From: Anaerolineae bacterium
GTDB lineage: Bacteria > Chloroflexota > Anaerolineae > Aggregatilineales > Phototrophicaceae
DNA: 64,000 nucleotides
Direction: 5' to 3'
NCBI GenBank assembly: GCA_022822545.1
Contig: JAJEBE010000050.1
Location: forward strand, 36,107 to 100,106
Shown: positions 8,092 to 16,501 of the stretch, one piece after another
Position numbering within the stretch: position 1 is the first letter of the stretch
How the letters are laid out: each line of letters starts with the position of its first letter
The notes under the pieces: generated by a model
What the model saw: only the letters and a program-made list of their open reading frames with translations
The model's database searches: none
Told to the model about the DNA's origin: nothing
Program-made: the position numbers and the translations under genes

Positions 8092-8778
8092 ATGGAAGAA
8101 AAGAGAAAGCCCTATGTGACCATCTCCTTCAGACAGCCGCGGCACTCCCTCGCCGTACTCGTGATAATGCTTTCAATTGGGGTGATTGCCGGAGCATTCG
8201 TCATTCAGGAATTCCAGCGGTGGCAAAAGCAGATGCTGGAAACAGAGGCTCGCTTGCATGAAACAGAAGGCACATTGAGGGAGATGACAAATCGCCTGCA
8301 TACAACGGAAACCAGTTTGAATGAAACAGGGACCAAACTGCAAGAAACGGAAGCTGAATTGCTTGAAGCCAAGAAGCAGTTGGAAACCTATTTACCCATA
8401 AGCCCATTGAATGAACCCATCGCTTTTATTTCCGATACTTGGGGTATTAGTGCGCTAACTTGCATACGAATGCCACAAGGTTATTGGACGGGGTGGGGAT
8501 CTGAAGATGGTATAGGCAGGCTGCTCTTCTATTTCGCAAGAGAATGGGATAGCGTCGAGTCCATAAATGAAAACGGTCAATATACGCTCGTCGGCGAAGA
8601 CGAGTGGGGCGCTAACTGGGATGAAGAAGAAGGGTTTCAAAACCAAAGCTATTACACGCATGCGGCTGTACAGGAGTCGCACCCATTCACCTGGTCAAAA
8701 TCGAAATATTGGTACAACAACAAAGAAAGCTGGGAAGGCCGGCTTACTGACTATTGTCGTGAAGCCTTGCAACCATAA
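8092..8778 (+). CDS. Orphan membrane-anchored protein with a seven-heptad leucine zipper
   Basis: I do not recognise this 228-residue protein. Residues 1-19 are basic, 20-39 form one transmembrane segment, and 48-100 are a coiled coil in which Leu occurs at exactly every seventh residue: 55, 62, 69, 76, 83, 90 and 97, with Met48 one heptad earlier. Residues 101-228 form a Trp/Tyr/Glu-rich domain with Cys124 and Cys222 that could bridge. The predicted topology is type II with the domain outside. AAAGGA precedes the ATG. Codon use is visibly more A/T-rich than that of its neighbours, suggesting later acquisition or rapid evolution. It follows the E1 gene by 66 bases and ends at a strong terminator. 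Confidence 0.75.
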   Translation: MEEKRKPYVTISFRQPRHSLAVLVIMLSIGVIAGAFVIQEFQRWQKQMLETEARLHETEGTLREMTNRLHTTETSLNETGTKLQETEAELLEAKKQLETYLPISPLNEPIAFISDTWGISALTCIRMPQGYWTGWGSEDGIGRLLFYFAREWDSVESINENGQYTLVGEDEWGANWDEEEGFQNQSYYTHAAVQESHPFTWSKSKYWYNNKESWEGRLTDYCREALQP

Positions 8779-8795
8779 GCAGCCACAAATCGAAA

Positions 8796-8821
8796 AAAGC
8801 CCCGCGACTTGCCGGGGCTTT
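8796..8821. terminator. Bidirectional intrinsic terminator
   Basis: AAAGCCCCG (8796-8804) pairs perfectly with CGGGGCTTT (8813-8821) around an eight-base loop. A-runs and T-runs flank both sides, so it can end transcription of the leucine-zipper gene from the left and of korB from the right. Confidence 0.85.
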
Positions 8822-8854
8822 ATCTTGCCAGGATTTCGAGCGCTGCGATAACCC

Positions 8855-9898
8855 TTAGATCGTCAATTGCCGCATCAGGCCATCCAGCGCCGCTTTTGAC
8901 GGCCGCATCTGCGCCTCATCCAATTGCGCCAGCGGCGTCTCAACAAGCTCTTCCGTTTCCGCCAGCGTCGGACGCGGCTCTTCATAGTAGATCAAGCCGG
9001 TAGAGAAGATCTGCTCGCGCATTGAGCGTTCCAGCACATCCAGCGCCATGCGTTTGTTGCGCGGATCGTGGTCGTTGTCGAGCTTCTTCAGGCGCAGGAA
9101 GCTGCCATCGTGCATCTCTACATCGATGATATCGCCTTCGTCGTAGTCTTCGATCTCGATTTCTTCTTTAGCAGCGACATAGTCCGGCGCCAGGATTTGA
9201 ATCTCGTGCAGGGGAATCTCGTGGTCCTTGCCGTAGGGATAACTCTTGGTTGATGTCTCGGCATTGTTGAAGGTGACACAAGGGCTGATGATATCCAGCA
9301 CTGCCGTGCCGTTGTGACGCACCGCCGCTTGCAAGAGCGTCTGCACTTGCTTGGCATCGCCGCTGAAGCTGCGGGCGACGAAGGTCGCGCCGGCGATCAC
9401 CGCCTCCAGCGCCAGATCAATCGGCGGCATGTGGTTCGTGCCGTAATACTTCAGGAATTGCCCCTCGTCGGCGGTCGCGGAGAACTGCCCTTTGGTAAGC
9501 CCGTATACGCCGTTGTTCTCGATGATGTAGATGAAAGGCACATTGCGCCGGATGACATGCTTGAACTGTCCCATGCCGATCGAGCCGCTGTCGCCATCCC
9601 CGCTGACCGCGATGCACTCAAGCTCGGTGTTAGCCAGCAGCGCGCCGGTGACCACCGATGGCATTCGCCCGTGCAGGGCATTAAAGCCATGTGAGCCGCC
9701 GAGGAAATAAGCGGGTGTCTTGCTTGAGCAGCCGATGCCGCTGACCTTGATGATCTTGTGCTGCTCCAGGCCCAGTTCATAGGCCATGCTGATCAGTTGA
9801 TTCGAGATGGAATCGTGCCCGCAGCCGGGGCATAGCGTGCTCGGGCGTCCCTTGTACTCGTTGCGGCTTAAACCCAGGTGATTTGTCCGTGGTGGCAT
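8855..9898 (-). CDS. korB: 2-oxoacid:ferredoxin oxidoreductase, beta subunit
   Basis: The 347-residue subunit binds thiamine pyrophosphate and one [4Fe-4S] cluster. Cluster ligands are visible as Cys23 and Cys26 (CPGCGH), Cys57 (IGCSSK) and Cys207 (SPCVTF). The TPP/Mg site is GDGDSGSIG (100-108) with NNGVYGLTKGQ. With KorA it decarboxylates a 2-oxoacid, most likely 2-oxoglutarate, to the acyl-CoA with reduction of ferredoxin. It starts two bases after the korA stop, so the genes are translationally coupled. The C-terminal 70 residues are family-typical. No separate delta (ferredoxin) subunit is encoded nearby. Confidence 0.94.
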   Translation of the reverse strand: MPPRTNHLGLSRNEYKGRPSTLCPGCGHDSISNQLISMAYELGLEQHKIIKVSGIGCSSKTPAYFLGGSHGFNALHGRMPSVVTGALLANTELECIAVSGDGDSGSIGMGQFKHVIRRNVPFIYIIENNGVYGLTKGQFSATADEGQFLKYYGTNHMPPIDLALEAVIAGATFVARSFSGDAKQVQTLLQAAVRHNGTAVLDIISPCVTFNNAETSTKSYPYGKDHEIPLHEIQILAPDYVAAKEEIEIEDYDEGDIIDVEMHDGSFLRLKKLDNDHDPRNKRMALDVLERSMREQIFSTGLIYYEEPRPTLAETEELVETPLAQLDEAQMRPSKAALDGLMRQLTI

Positions 9899-9900
9899 CT

Positions 9901-11733
9901 CTAGCCCTCCTGTAGTTTCAGGTTCTCATAGATCCAGGTGGGCGTCATCGGCAAACCATCGCCGAGCGCCAGCGACCTGACGTGGGAGATATTTTCCGGA
10001 TGTTCCAGGCGGATCAACTGGGTAAGCTGTCCGTCGAAATTGTTCTCGATGACGAAGACGCTCTTGTGCTGGTCAATGAAATCTGTCACCGCCGCTGCCA
10101 TTGGCAAGGCCTTTACGCGCAGATAGTTGGTCTTGATGTCGTCGTTCGCCAGCCAATTGCGCGCTTCGCGGATGGCTTCATCGTTCGTGCCGAAGGTGAT
10201 GATGCCGATGTCCGCATCGCTATCGGCGTCCACAATCGGCTGTGGCAGCAGGCCGCGCGCAGTATCCATCTTGCGCCGCAAGCGCGTCATATTCTCGATC
10301 CAGTCGTCGCTGCGCTCGCTGTAGGTCGCCATCTCGTCGTGGCCAGTGCCGCGCGTGAAGTAACCGGCGAAGCGATGATTTGTGCCCGGCACCGTGCGGT
10401 ACGGGATGCCATCGCCATCGACATCCATATACCGTCCCCATTTGCCATGCTCGTCGATGAAAGCTTGCAACTCATCGGCGTCGAGCACCTTGCCGCGGTT
10501 GATCGGCTGATCGGGATAATCGAAGGGGTCGGAGAGCCAGTTGTTCATGCCCAGGTCGAGGTCGCTGAGGACGAAGACCGGCGTCTGCAAAGCTTCAGCG
10601 ATATCAAAGGACTTCCAGCCGAACTCGAAAGCTTCTTTCAAGTTGCCCGGCATCAGGCAAATTTGCCGTCCATCGCCATGGCCCAGGAAGTGCGTGAAGA
10701 GCAGGTCGCCTTGGCTGGTGCGCGTCGGCAGGCCAGTGCTCGGGCCCATCCGCGTGATATTCCAGAAGACCGCCGGAATCTCAGCGAAGTAAGCCAGCCC
10801 GGCGAATTCCGACATCAAGCTGATGCCGGGTCCGCTGGTGGAGGTCAGCGAACGCCCGCCCGCCCAACCGGCGCCGACAACGATACCGGCCGCCGCCAGT
10901 TCGTCTTCCGCCTGCACGATAGCGATCGTATTCTCCTTGGCGTCGTTCTGGCGCAGATAACGATAGGCGATGACGCCATCGACAAAACTCGTCGACGGCG
11001 TGATGGGATACCAGGCCACCACGTTGACGCCGCCGAAAACCGCGCCCAATGCGCCGGCTTCATTGCCCGTCATCATGATCTTGCCGCGTGTGCCATCCAT
11101 GTTTTCGAAGCGGTAAGGATCGGTTTTGACGATGTTCTCCGCCGTCCAATGATAAGCCAACTCGACGATATCGTGGTTCATCCGCGCCGGCTTCTCCCGC
11201 CCCTTGAAATTATCAAGCAGCACCTGATAGATGAGCTCGAGCGGAATATCGAAGAGTTGAGCGACCGCGCCGACATAGGTCATGTTCTCGACCAATTTGC
11301 GGAAGGCCGAGGGCACCTTGGTTTGCCGCATCAGTTTCGTGACCGGGATCTCGTAATACGAGATATCATCGCGCTGTTTGATCACCTTGGCGATTTTGTC
11401 CGTGGTGATGCAGACGCCGCCCGGCGGCAAGTTGGAGACATCTTCCGTTGCCGTGGCGTCGTTGTACGCGACCACGATCTCGGTCACCGCTTTCCGCGCT
11501 GTATAGCCATCCTTGCTCGCCCGAATCGTATACCAGGTCGGCAAGCCCTTGATATTCGACGGGAAGAGGTTCTTGCCGTTGACCGGGATACCCATGCGAA
11601 ACAGCGACCGCACGAGCACGTTGTTGGAAGTCTGGCTGCCCGAGCCATTCTTGGTCGCCACCGAAAAGGCGAAGTCGTTGATGACCGGCTCGCGCGTGAT
11701 GATCTTGCTTTCAGTTTGTGGATGAATTGCCAT
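9901..11733 (-). CDS. korA: 2-oxoacid:ferredoxin oxidoreductase, alpha subunit (gamma-alpha fusion)
   Basis: The 610-residue subunit joins the gamma domain (about 20-195, with NGSGSQTSN) to the alpha pyrimidine-binding domain (about 215-600, with YPITPSTSF and GAGWAGGRSLTSTSGPG). The YPITPS motif is typical of the 2-oxoglutarate/broad-specificity class. Two-subunit enzymes of this layout replace 2-oxoglutarate dehydrogenase in many Actinobacteria and archaea. The ATG has a weak ribosome binding site, and an in-frame TAA three codons upstream rules out earlier starts. It lies between the GntR regulator and korB on the same strand. Confidence 0.93.
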   Translation of the reverse strand: MAIHPQTESKIITREPVINDFAFSVATKNGSGSQTSNNVLVRSLFRMGIPVNGKNLFPSNIKGLPTWYTIRASKDGYTARKAVTEIVVAYNDATATEDVSNLPPGGVCITTDKIAKVIKQRDDISYYEIPVTKLMRQTKVPSAFRKLVENMTYVGAVAQLFDIPLELIYQVLLDNFKGREKPARMNHDIVELAYHWTAENIVKTDPYRFENMDGTRGKIMMTGNEAGALGAVFGGVNVVAWYPITPSTSFVDGVIAYRYLRQNDAKENTIAIVQAEDELAAAGIVVGAGWAGGRSLTSTSGPGISLMSEFAGLAYFAEIPAVFWNITRMGPSTGLPTRTSQGDLLFTHFLGHGDGRQICLMPGNLKEAFEFGWKSFDIAEALQTPVFVLSDLDLGMNNWLSDPFDYPDQPINRGKVLDADELQAFIDEHGKWGRYMDVDGDGIPYRTVPGTNHRFAGYFTRGTGHDEMATYSERSDDWIENMTRLRRKMDTARGLLPQPIVDADSDADIGIITFGTNDEAIREARNWLANDDIKTNYLRVKALPMAAAVTDFIDQHKSVFVIENNFDGQLTQLIRLEHPENISHVRSLALGDGLPMTPTWIYENLKLQEG

Positions 11734-11801
11734 GAGATATTACGCAGTGATTTGCGCGCCACTCCTTTCGCAACCTGTAAACAAAGTTAGATTGTCGCTT
11801 C

Positions 11802-12500
11802 TCATCTGCCGCGCTCCATTTCCCAGGAACCGTTATCCGGTTCATAGCGCAATAGACTTGTATGTTCGAGAAATGCTTGCCGCGCCCCGTTAAAGTCGCC
11901 GGTGCGGATCAGGCGCAGAATCCGCGAATGATAATCCCAGACTTTCCGCAAGTAGCTGTAATCCTCATAGCGATTGACCCCGACCTCTTCGTATAGCTCC
12001 CAATACGCTTCCAGAATGCCCAGCACGAATTTGTTCTCCAGGTGCTTGAACACCGTCAAATGAAACAGGCGATGCTCTGGATTGGGAATATGAATCGGTC
12101 GCGAGTCCAGCTTCCGGTAGGCGCTGTCCAGGCAGGTCTGCATCTCGTCCAGGTCGGCTTCCGTCAGCAGCGCGCAAGCTTCGTTCCAATAGGCCGCCTC
12201 GACATGATTGCGCAGCGACGCAAAGGACTCGAAGCGCTCGCCGCAGGCCAAAGCGTAAAGCGCGCTCAGGCGCACCGCCGGCGTGAAAGCATATTCCGTT
12301 ATCCGCGTGCCGCGTTTGGAGCGAACTTCGACCCAGCCCATCGTCCGCGCGACCTCAAGCTGCTCCCGCACCTTGTTCGCGCTCATATCCAGATGCGCGT
12401 CGCTGGTCAATTCTTGAATCGACGGCAGGCGATCACCGGGCTTGTAGCCTTGCCGGATGATGTAATTGAGAAAGTCGGAACCGAGATTGATTTCGGACAT
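11802..12500 (-). CDS. GntR/FadR-family transcriptional regulator
   Basis: The 232-residue protein has an N-terminal winged helix (about 5-75: GDRLPSIQELTSDAHLDMS, then RSKRGTRIT in the wing) and an all-helical FCD-type ligand domain (about 80-225). FCD regulators bind carboxylic acids through a metal site. Here candidate histidines include those near 'HVEAAYWNEA', 'EHRLFHLTVFKHLE' and 'DYHSRIL'. The gene is upstream of korA by 68 bases on the same strand, so it probably controls the kor genes and itself in response to an organic acid. Ligand and operator are unknown. Confidence 0.88.
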   Translation of the reverse strand: MSEINLGSDFLNYIIRQGYKPGDRLPSIQELTSDAHLDMSANKVREQLEVARTMGWVEVRSKRGTRITEYAFTPAVRLSALYALACGERFESFASLRNHVEAAYWNEACALLTEADLDEMQTCLDSAYRKLDSRPIHIPNPEHRLFHLTVFKHLENKFVLGILEAYWELYEEVGVNRYEDYSYLRKVWDYHSRILRLIRTGDFNGARQAFLEHTSLLRYEPDNGSWEMERGR

Positions 12501-12924
12501 TCGTCAGATGAATGCTATAAATATACCGATACAATCAATTCTATCATTAAAGCATAAAGCTGTCTAGACATTGGTCGGATGATTTCAAAAGGCTCGTTCC
12601 AGATCTGTCTTTGCCACCGACTACCCCGAGAGAGGCGAGAACACAGAGGAATGCTGTCCTGACTGCTAGTTGGTAACGTCAACTTCTGCCTTCGGCCGCT
12701 GGCAGTTGTTGAGAAATCCTCAATAATGCAAAAATCTCTGTGTATCTTACTTACTCAGTAAAACCAAGTTAGTCATGCGACAAATGAAATGTAGTGGATG
12801 TTGTAAGCGGGCGACTCACAGAGTCGCCCCTACAATGATTTCGGTTTTTGCCATTCTCTTTACCTTGCAATATTTTTCTCATTACTTTATTGGTTCTGCT
12901 TCTGTATCCCCGGCGGCAGGTATC
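12501..12924. other. 424-base intergenic region with repeat remnants
   Basis: No convincing gene. The first 60 bases are A/T-rich and must hold the GntR-kor promoter, though no clear -35/-10 pair is visible. Bases 12617-12645 contain a degenerate CACAGAG-type repeat. Bases 12801-12835 are a hairpin repeat, and TTTTTCTCATTACTTT near 12871 recurs near 23593 in the same relative position to a similar hairpin. Confidence 0.6.
12801..12835. repeat. GGGCGAC hairpin repeat, copy 1
   Basis: GGGCGACTC (12809-12817) pairs perfectly with GAGTCGCCC (12821-12829) around ACA. The outer ends TTGTA (12801-12805) and TACAA (12831-12835) are also inverted. Similar elements occur at 23545-23569 and, degraded, at 31407-31497. 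Confidence 0.8.
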
Positions 12925-14091
12925 CTACCCCCGCAGCAGGCGCATCCGCTCGGCCGCCCGTTCCAGAGTTTCATCGCTCTTGCAGAAGGCGAAACGCACA
13001 TGATTCTCCGCATGATGCCGGTGCCTGTCGCTGAAAAAGGCCGAGGGCGGGATCGTCGCCACCCCAATCTCCTCGATAAGATGGCGGCAGAACTCGACAT
13101 CATTCCCGTCAAACACGTCCGAGAAATCGCCCATGATGAAATAGGTGCCTTCCGGCTGTATCGCCGTCATGCCGGCCGCCTCTATCACTTGCATAACCAG
13201 GTCGCGCTTGTGCGAATACAGCGCCTGATACTCCTCATAATAGCTGCTGCCCAGCGTGAAGGCATAAGCCACCGCCGCCTGCGTCGGATGATTGGTGGCG
13301 AAGGTGATGAATTGATGCGAGCGCCAAACGCCCGTGATTAATTCCGGCGGTCCGTAAACCCAGCCGATTTTCCAGCCCGTCATGCCAAAGGTCTTGCCGG
13401 CGCTGCCGATCGTCACCGTCCGCTCGAACATGCCCGGCAGCGAAGCAATGGCGATGTGCTGATGTCCCTCGAAGTATAGATGTTCGTAGACCTCGTCAGA
13501 AATGACGATGACATCGCGCTCAATGCAAAGATCGGCAAATAGCTGCAATTCGGCGCGGTTGTACACTCTGCCCGAAGGGTTGTTCGGCGTGTTGAGGATG
13601 ATCGCCCGCGTATTGTCGCTGAAGGCGGCGCGCAACTCGGCTTCTTCAAAGGTCCAGTTCGGCGGGTGCATCGGCACATAAACCGGCTTCCCGCCGGCCA
13701 TGATCACGCCCGGCACATAGCTATCGTAATAAGGCTCGATGATGATGACTTCATCGCCCGGGTCCACTAAGCCCATTATCGCGCTGTAGACGCCTTGCGT
13801 GGCGCCGGCCGTGACGATCACGCCGCGCTCGGGTTCGACATCCAGGCCGTAGAAGACGCCGGCATGGCGGGCGACTCCCTCGCGTAAAGCGGGCAGGCCC
13901 GGGCTCGGCGCGTATTGGTTGGCGCCCTCGCTCTTGAGCGCCGCGAGTGCCGCGTCGATGATCTCTTGCGGACCGTCGAAATCGGGACGACCCTGACCCA
14001 GGTTGACCGCCTGGTGCTGCGCCGCAAGCTGGTTGATCTCGGTGAAAATGGTCGTGCCAAATGGCGCTACTCGTTGTGCGTATGTTGGCAT
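12925..14091 (-). CDS. PLP-dependent aminotransferase class I/II (kynurenine/methionine aminotransferase-like)
   Basis: The 388-residue fold-type I aminotransferase shows NLGQGRPDFDGP near the N-terminus, NTPNNPSGRVY, SDEVYEHLYF, and the Schiff-base lysine in SAGKTFGMTGWKIGW. The last motif with GWKIGW is typical of the kynurenine aminotransferase / YbdL methionine aminotransferase branch, which transfers amino groups from Met, aromatic or kynurenine substrates to 2-oxoacids. The frame is open upstream to 14319, but ATG 14091 has GGGAAG upstream and begins at the family N-terminus. The substrate is not deducible. It is followed by no same-strand partner within 400 bases. Confidence 0.9.
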   Translation of the reverse strand: MPTYAQRVAPFGTTIFTEINQLAAQHQAVNLGQGRPDFDGPQEIIDAALAALKSEGANQYAPSPGLPALREGVARHAGVFYGLDVEPERGVIVTAGATQGVYSAIMGLVDPGDEVIIIEPYYDSYVPGVIMAGGKPVYVPMHPPNWTFEEAELRAAFSDNTRAIILNTPNNPSGRVYNRAELQLFADLCIERDVIVISDEVYEHLYFEGHQHIAIASLPGMFERTVTIGSAGKTFGMTGWKIGWVYGPPELITGVWRSHQFITFATNHPTQAAVAYAFTLGSSYYEEYQALYSHKRDLVMQVIEAAGMTAIQPEGTYFIMGDFSDVFDGNDVEFCRHLIEEIGVATIPPSAFFSDRHRHHAENHVRFAFCKSDETLERAAERMRLLRG

Positions 14092-14150
14092 ATCTTGCTT
14101 CCCGCTTCCCTTCAAAATCTCATCCGCTAAATATAGCACAGGCGCGCAAC

Positions 14151-15038
14151 TCAGTCCTGATTCAGAAGCCCTGTCGCGATTTCCTTGCCCCGCTGAAAGT
14201 GCGGATTCTCGCTGCGAGATTTCACAAAGACAAAGTGAACTTCTCGCTCTTGAGAGAGTTGCTGCAATTTCTGCCAATGCGCCCGATACTTTACCGCTTC
14301 GCCGCCTCGTGTCTTCCATCCCTTCGCTGCCCAGTTCGGCAACCAGAGATTGATTCCCTTCGCCAAATATTCCTGCGCCGTGTGTACCGTCGCGCTCTTG
14401 CCTGCGGGCAGTGTCTCAAGGCTTTCGATCGCCCCGATCAGCGTTCCTTCCAGCTCTGTTGTGTTCGCCAGTCGCCCGCTCTCCTCTCGCGCGTTTCCGC
14501 CTTGAACGATCACCGCCGCCCAAGCCGTAACCCTGTCTTTGCCTCGGATCTGCGTGGATAGGTAAATGTCTATCTCGGTTGCGACAGCAGATTCCGACCG
14601 TGACGTACTAGCAGATTTCGCCCTCGTGAACTTGCCGCGCTCCGCCACTGCCAACCGATCGCAGCGCTCGTTCAGCGCATGTCCCGAATGCCCGGCGACA
14701 TATTCCCATTGCACGTAGCGCATCTTGGCGAGCTTGAAATATGTGTCCCAAAGCGGCTTGTTTTTGACGACCTTCTTCGTCCCGCGAGCGATATCAATAA
14801 CATAACGCGAGTCAGTGACGATAGTCACTGCCGACTCCTTGTTCAGCGCCTTCAAACCCTCGATGACCGCGGTCAGTTCCATCTGATTGTTCGTGGTCGA
14901 TTCGCCGCCGCCGCTTAGCACCCGCTCTCGAATGAGTTCGCCATCCTCATCAACCGCTTGCAGAATCGCCGCCCAGCCGCCCGGCTGGTTCTCCGCATGG
15001 ATATCACAAGCGCCATCGGTATAAAGTGTGATCTTCAT
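14151..15038 (-). CDS. Ribonuclease HI with a second, degenerate RNase H-like domain
   Basis: The 295-residue protein is about twice the usual RNase HI length. Domain 1 (1-135) has all four metal-binding acids: Asp8 (YTDGA), Glu54 (NNQMEL), Asp76 (TDSRYV) and Asp127 (ERCDRLA), so it should cut RNA in RNA-DNA hybrids. After a Ser/Lys-rich linker (136-152), residues 153-292 again look like RNase HI, including the basic-handle motif LPNWAAKGWKTRGG. There the TDS aspartate is lost and only Glu195 is clearly kept. Domain 2 carries the handle that domain 1 lacks, so it may serve in substrate binding. It lies 59 bases upstream of the aminotransferase, same strand. Confidence 0.85.
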   Translation of the reverse strand: MKITLYTDGACDIHAENQPGGWAAILQAVDEDGELIRERVLSGGGESTTNNQMELTAVIEGLKALNKESAVTIVTDSRYVIDIARGTKKVVKNKPLWDTYFKLAKMRYVQWEYVAGHSGHALNERCDRLAVAERGKFTRAKSASTSRSESAVATEIDIYLSTQIRGKDRVTAWAAVIVQGGNAREESGRLANTTELEGTLIGAIESLETLPAGKSATVHTAQEYLAKGINLWLPNWAAKGWKTRGGEAVKYRAHWQKLQQLSQEREVHFVFVKSRSENPHFQRGKEIATGLLNQD

Positions 15039-15071
15039 CTCGCAAGCCTGTTATCCTGCGCAGGCGATCTT

Positions 15072-16379
15072 TTAAGCGCCCTGCAAGGCAATCTGCCGGC
15101 TCGTCAGCGAGCGGATCAGCGCCAGCAGCAGCAATGCCAGCAAGCCGCCGCCAACGCTGACGAAGAGGAAGCCGCCCAAGCTGAACAGGAAGCCGGAGCT
15201 CAAGGTGCCCAACCCGGCGAAAAACGCCACCAGCATATCATTGAATCCGGCCACCCGCGTGCGATCGGCGCCGCTCAGCGCGTCCGCCAGCATCGACGAG
15301 CCGGCCACATAGCCGAAATTCCAGCCCAGGCCCAGCAAAAACAGACCCGCAATCAAATAGGGCATTTGTGTCGATAGCGGTGAAATTATCGTTGACGCGA
15401 TCAATATCAGCGCTGCGATGACCATCATCGTCACACGGCCATAGCGGTCTATCAGATAGCCGGTCAAGGGCGACAGCCCAAACATCCCAAGCACATGCGC
15501 CCCAATCACCAGCGACACCTGCGCGTTGGAATGATCCGCCAAGTGCATGTGCCAGGGCGTAATCGTCATCAAGGTGGCCATCACCATCTGGCAGATCAGC
15601 ATCGACAAAATCGCCAATTGCACATTGGGCAATCGCAGCAACTCGCTCAACTTGTGCCCGTTATCCGGTTTTGACGGGTCTACGATCGGCTCGGAATACT
15701 GCTCTGCCACCAGCGCCGGCTCCGGCCGCAGGAAAAAAAATGTGATCAAAAATGAAATCGCATACATGAAACTGGCAACTACCCATGGTCCCGTGGTCAA
15801 CTCACTGACCGCCGCCGCGGGAAGAATCGATTGCGCTAGCTGAGTCTGCGCCAATGCCGGACCCGTCACGATATCCAGCGAAAGAAACTTCGCCAGTTGA
15901 CTGCTCGGCTCCACCAGCGCTGGACCAAAAATCGCCCCGATCGTGCCAGCGAATACCACGCGCCCGATCATTTGCGCGCGTTTGTCAATCGGAAACATTT
16001 CACCGACGACGAAGCGGCTCATCTGCGAGCCGGAGCGCGCCATGCCCAAGGTTGCCGAGCTGACCAGCAGCAGCGGAAAGATGCCATTCAACACGGCGTA
16101 TACGCCCAGTATCCCCCCGACCAAACCGATGCCATAAGCGGTGCATAGACCGTTGCGCCGTCCATAGCGGCCCATGATAACGCCCATGAAATAGGCCATT
16201 ATGGAATGCGAAAACGTGACCATGGTCGTCGGCAAACCGGCCGCCGCGTCCGACCCGCCGAGTATCCCCGCCGCGATGGAATGCAAGGTGATGATTGAAA
16301 TCTGCGCCGCTGAGAACAAGCTCTGCGCTACGAAGATCGTGATTAACAGTCTATGGCTCACCCGCAAGGGATACTTCAT
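15072..16379 (-). CDS. Major facilitator superfamily transporter
   Basis: The 435-residue protein has about 12 hydrophobic segments in two halves and the loop-2/3-type motif GRYGRRNGL (about 69-77), repeated as DRYGRVTMM in the second half. It should move a small solute across the membrane by ion coupling or facilitated exchange. A central hydrophilic loop near residue 220 (EPALVAEQYSEPIVDPSKP) links the halves. It lies 33 bases upstream of the RNase H gene on the same strand. Substrate unknown. Confidence 0.85.
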   Translation of the reverse strand: MKYPLRVSHRLLITIFVAQSLFSAAQISIITLHSIAAGILGGSDAAAGLPTTMVTFSHSIMAYFMGVIMGRYGRRNGLCTAYGIGLVGGILGVYAVLNGIFPLLLVSSATLGMARSGSQMSRFVVGEMFPIDKRAQMIGRVVFAGTIGAIFGPALVEPSSQLAKFLSLDIVTGPALAQTQLAQSILPAAAVSELTTGPWVVASFMYAISFLITFFFLRPEPALVAEQYSEPIVDPSKPDNGHKLSELLRLPNVQLAILSMLICQMVMATLMTITPWHMHLADHSNAQVSLVIGAHVLGMFGLSPLTGYLIDRYGRVTMMVIAALILIASTIISPLSTQMPYLIAGLFLLGLGWNFGYVAGSSMLADALSGADRTRVAGFNDMLVAFFAGLGTLSSGFLFSLGGFLFVSVGGGLLALLLLALIRSLTSRQIALQGA

Positions 16380-16452
16380 CGTTGCTCCGCTCGGCGACAG
16401 GCCTGTCCCGGCGCCAGGGTTTTAGTCAATCGGATATTCTACCCCGAAAAGA

Positions 16453-16480
16453 CAGACGCGCCTCCTGTTGGGCGCGCCTG
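16453..16480 (-). terminator. Intrinsic terminator of aconitase
   Basis: On the minus strand CAGGCGCGCC pairs with GGCGCGTCTG (10 pairs, one G-U) around an eight-base loop, and TCTTTTC follows. It lies about 20 bases after the acnA stop. Confidence 0.65.
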
Positions 16481-16501
16481 ACGCTTGGTCGCCGGGCTGC
16501 T

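Noticed and set aside
9982..11790. Plus-strand open frame of 602 codons over korA
   Set aside because: Long, but rich in His, Arg and Ala with no domain; korA on the other strand is unmistakable.
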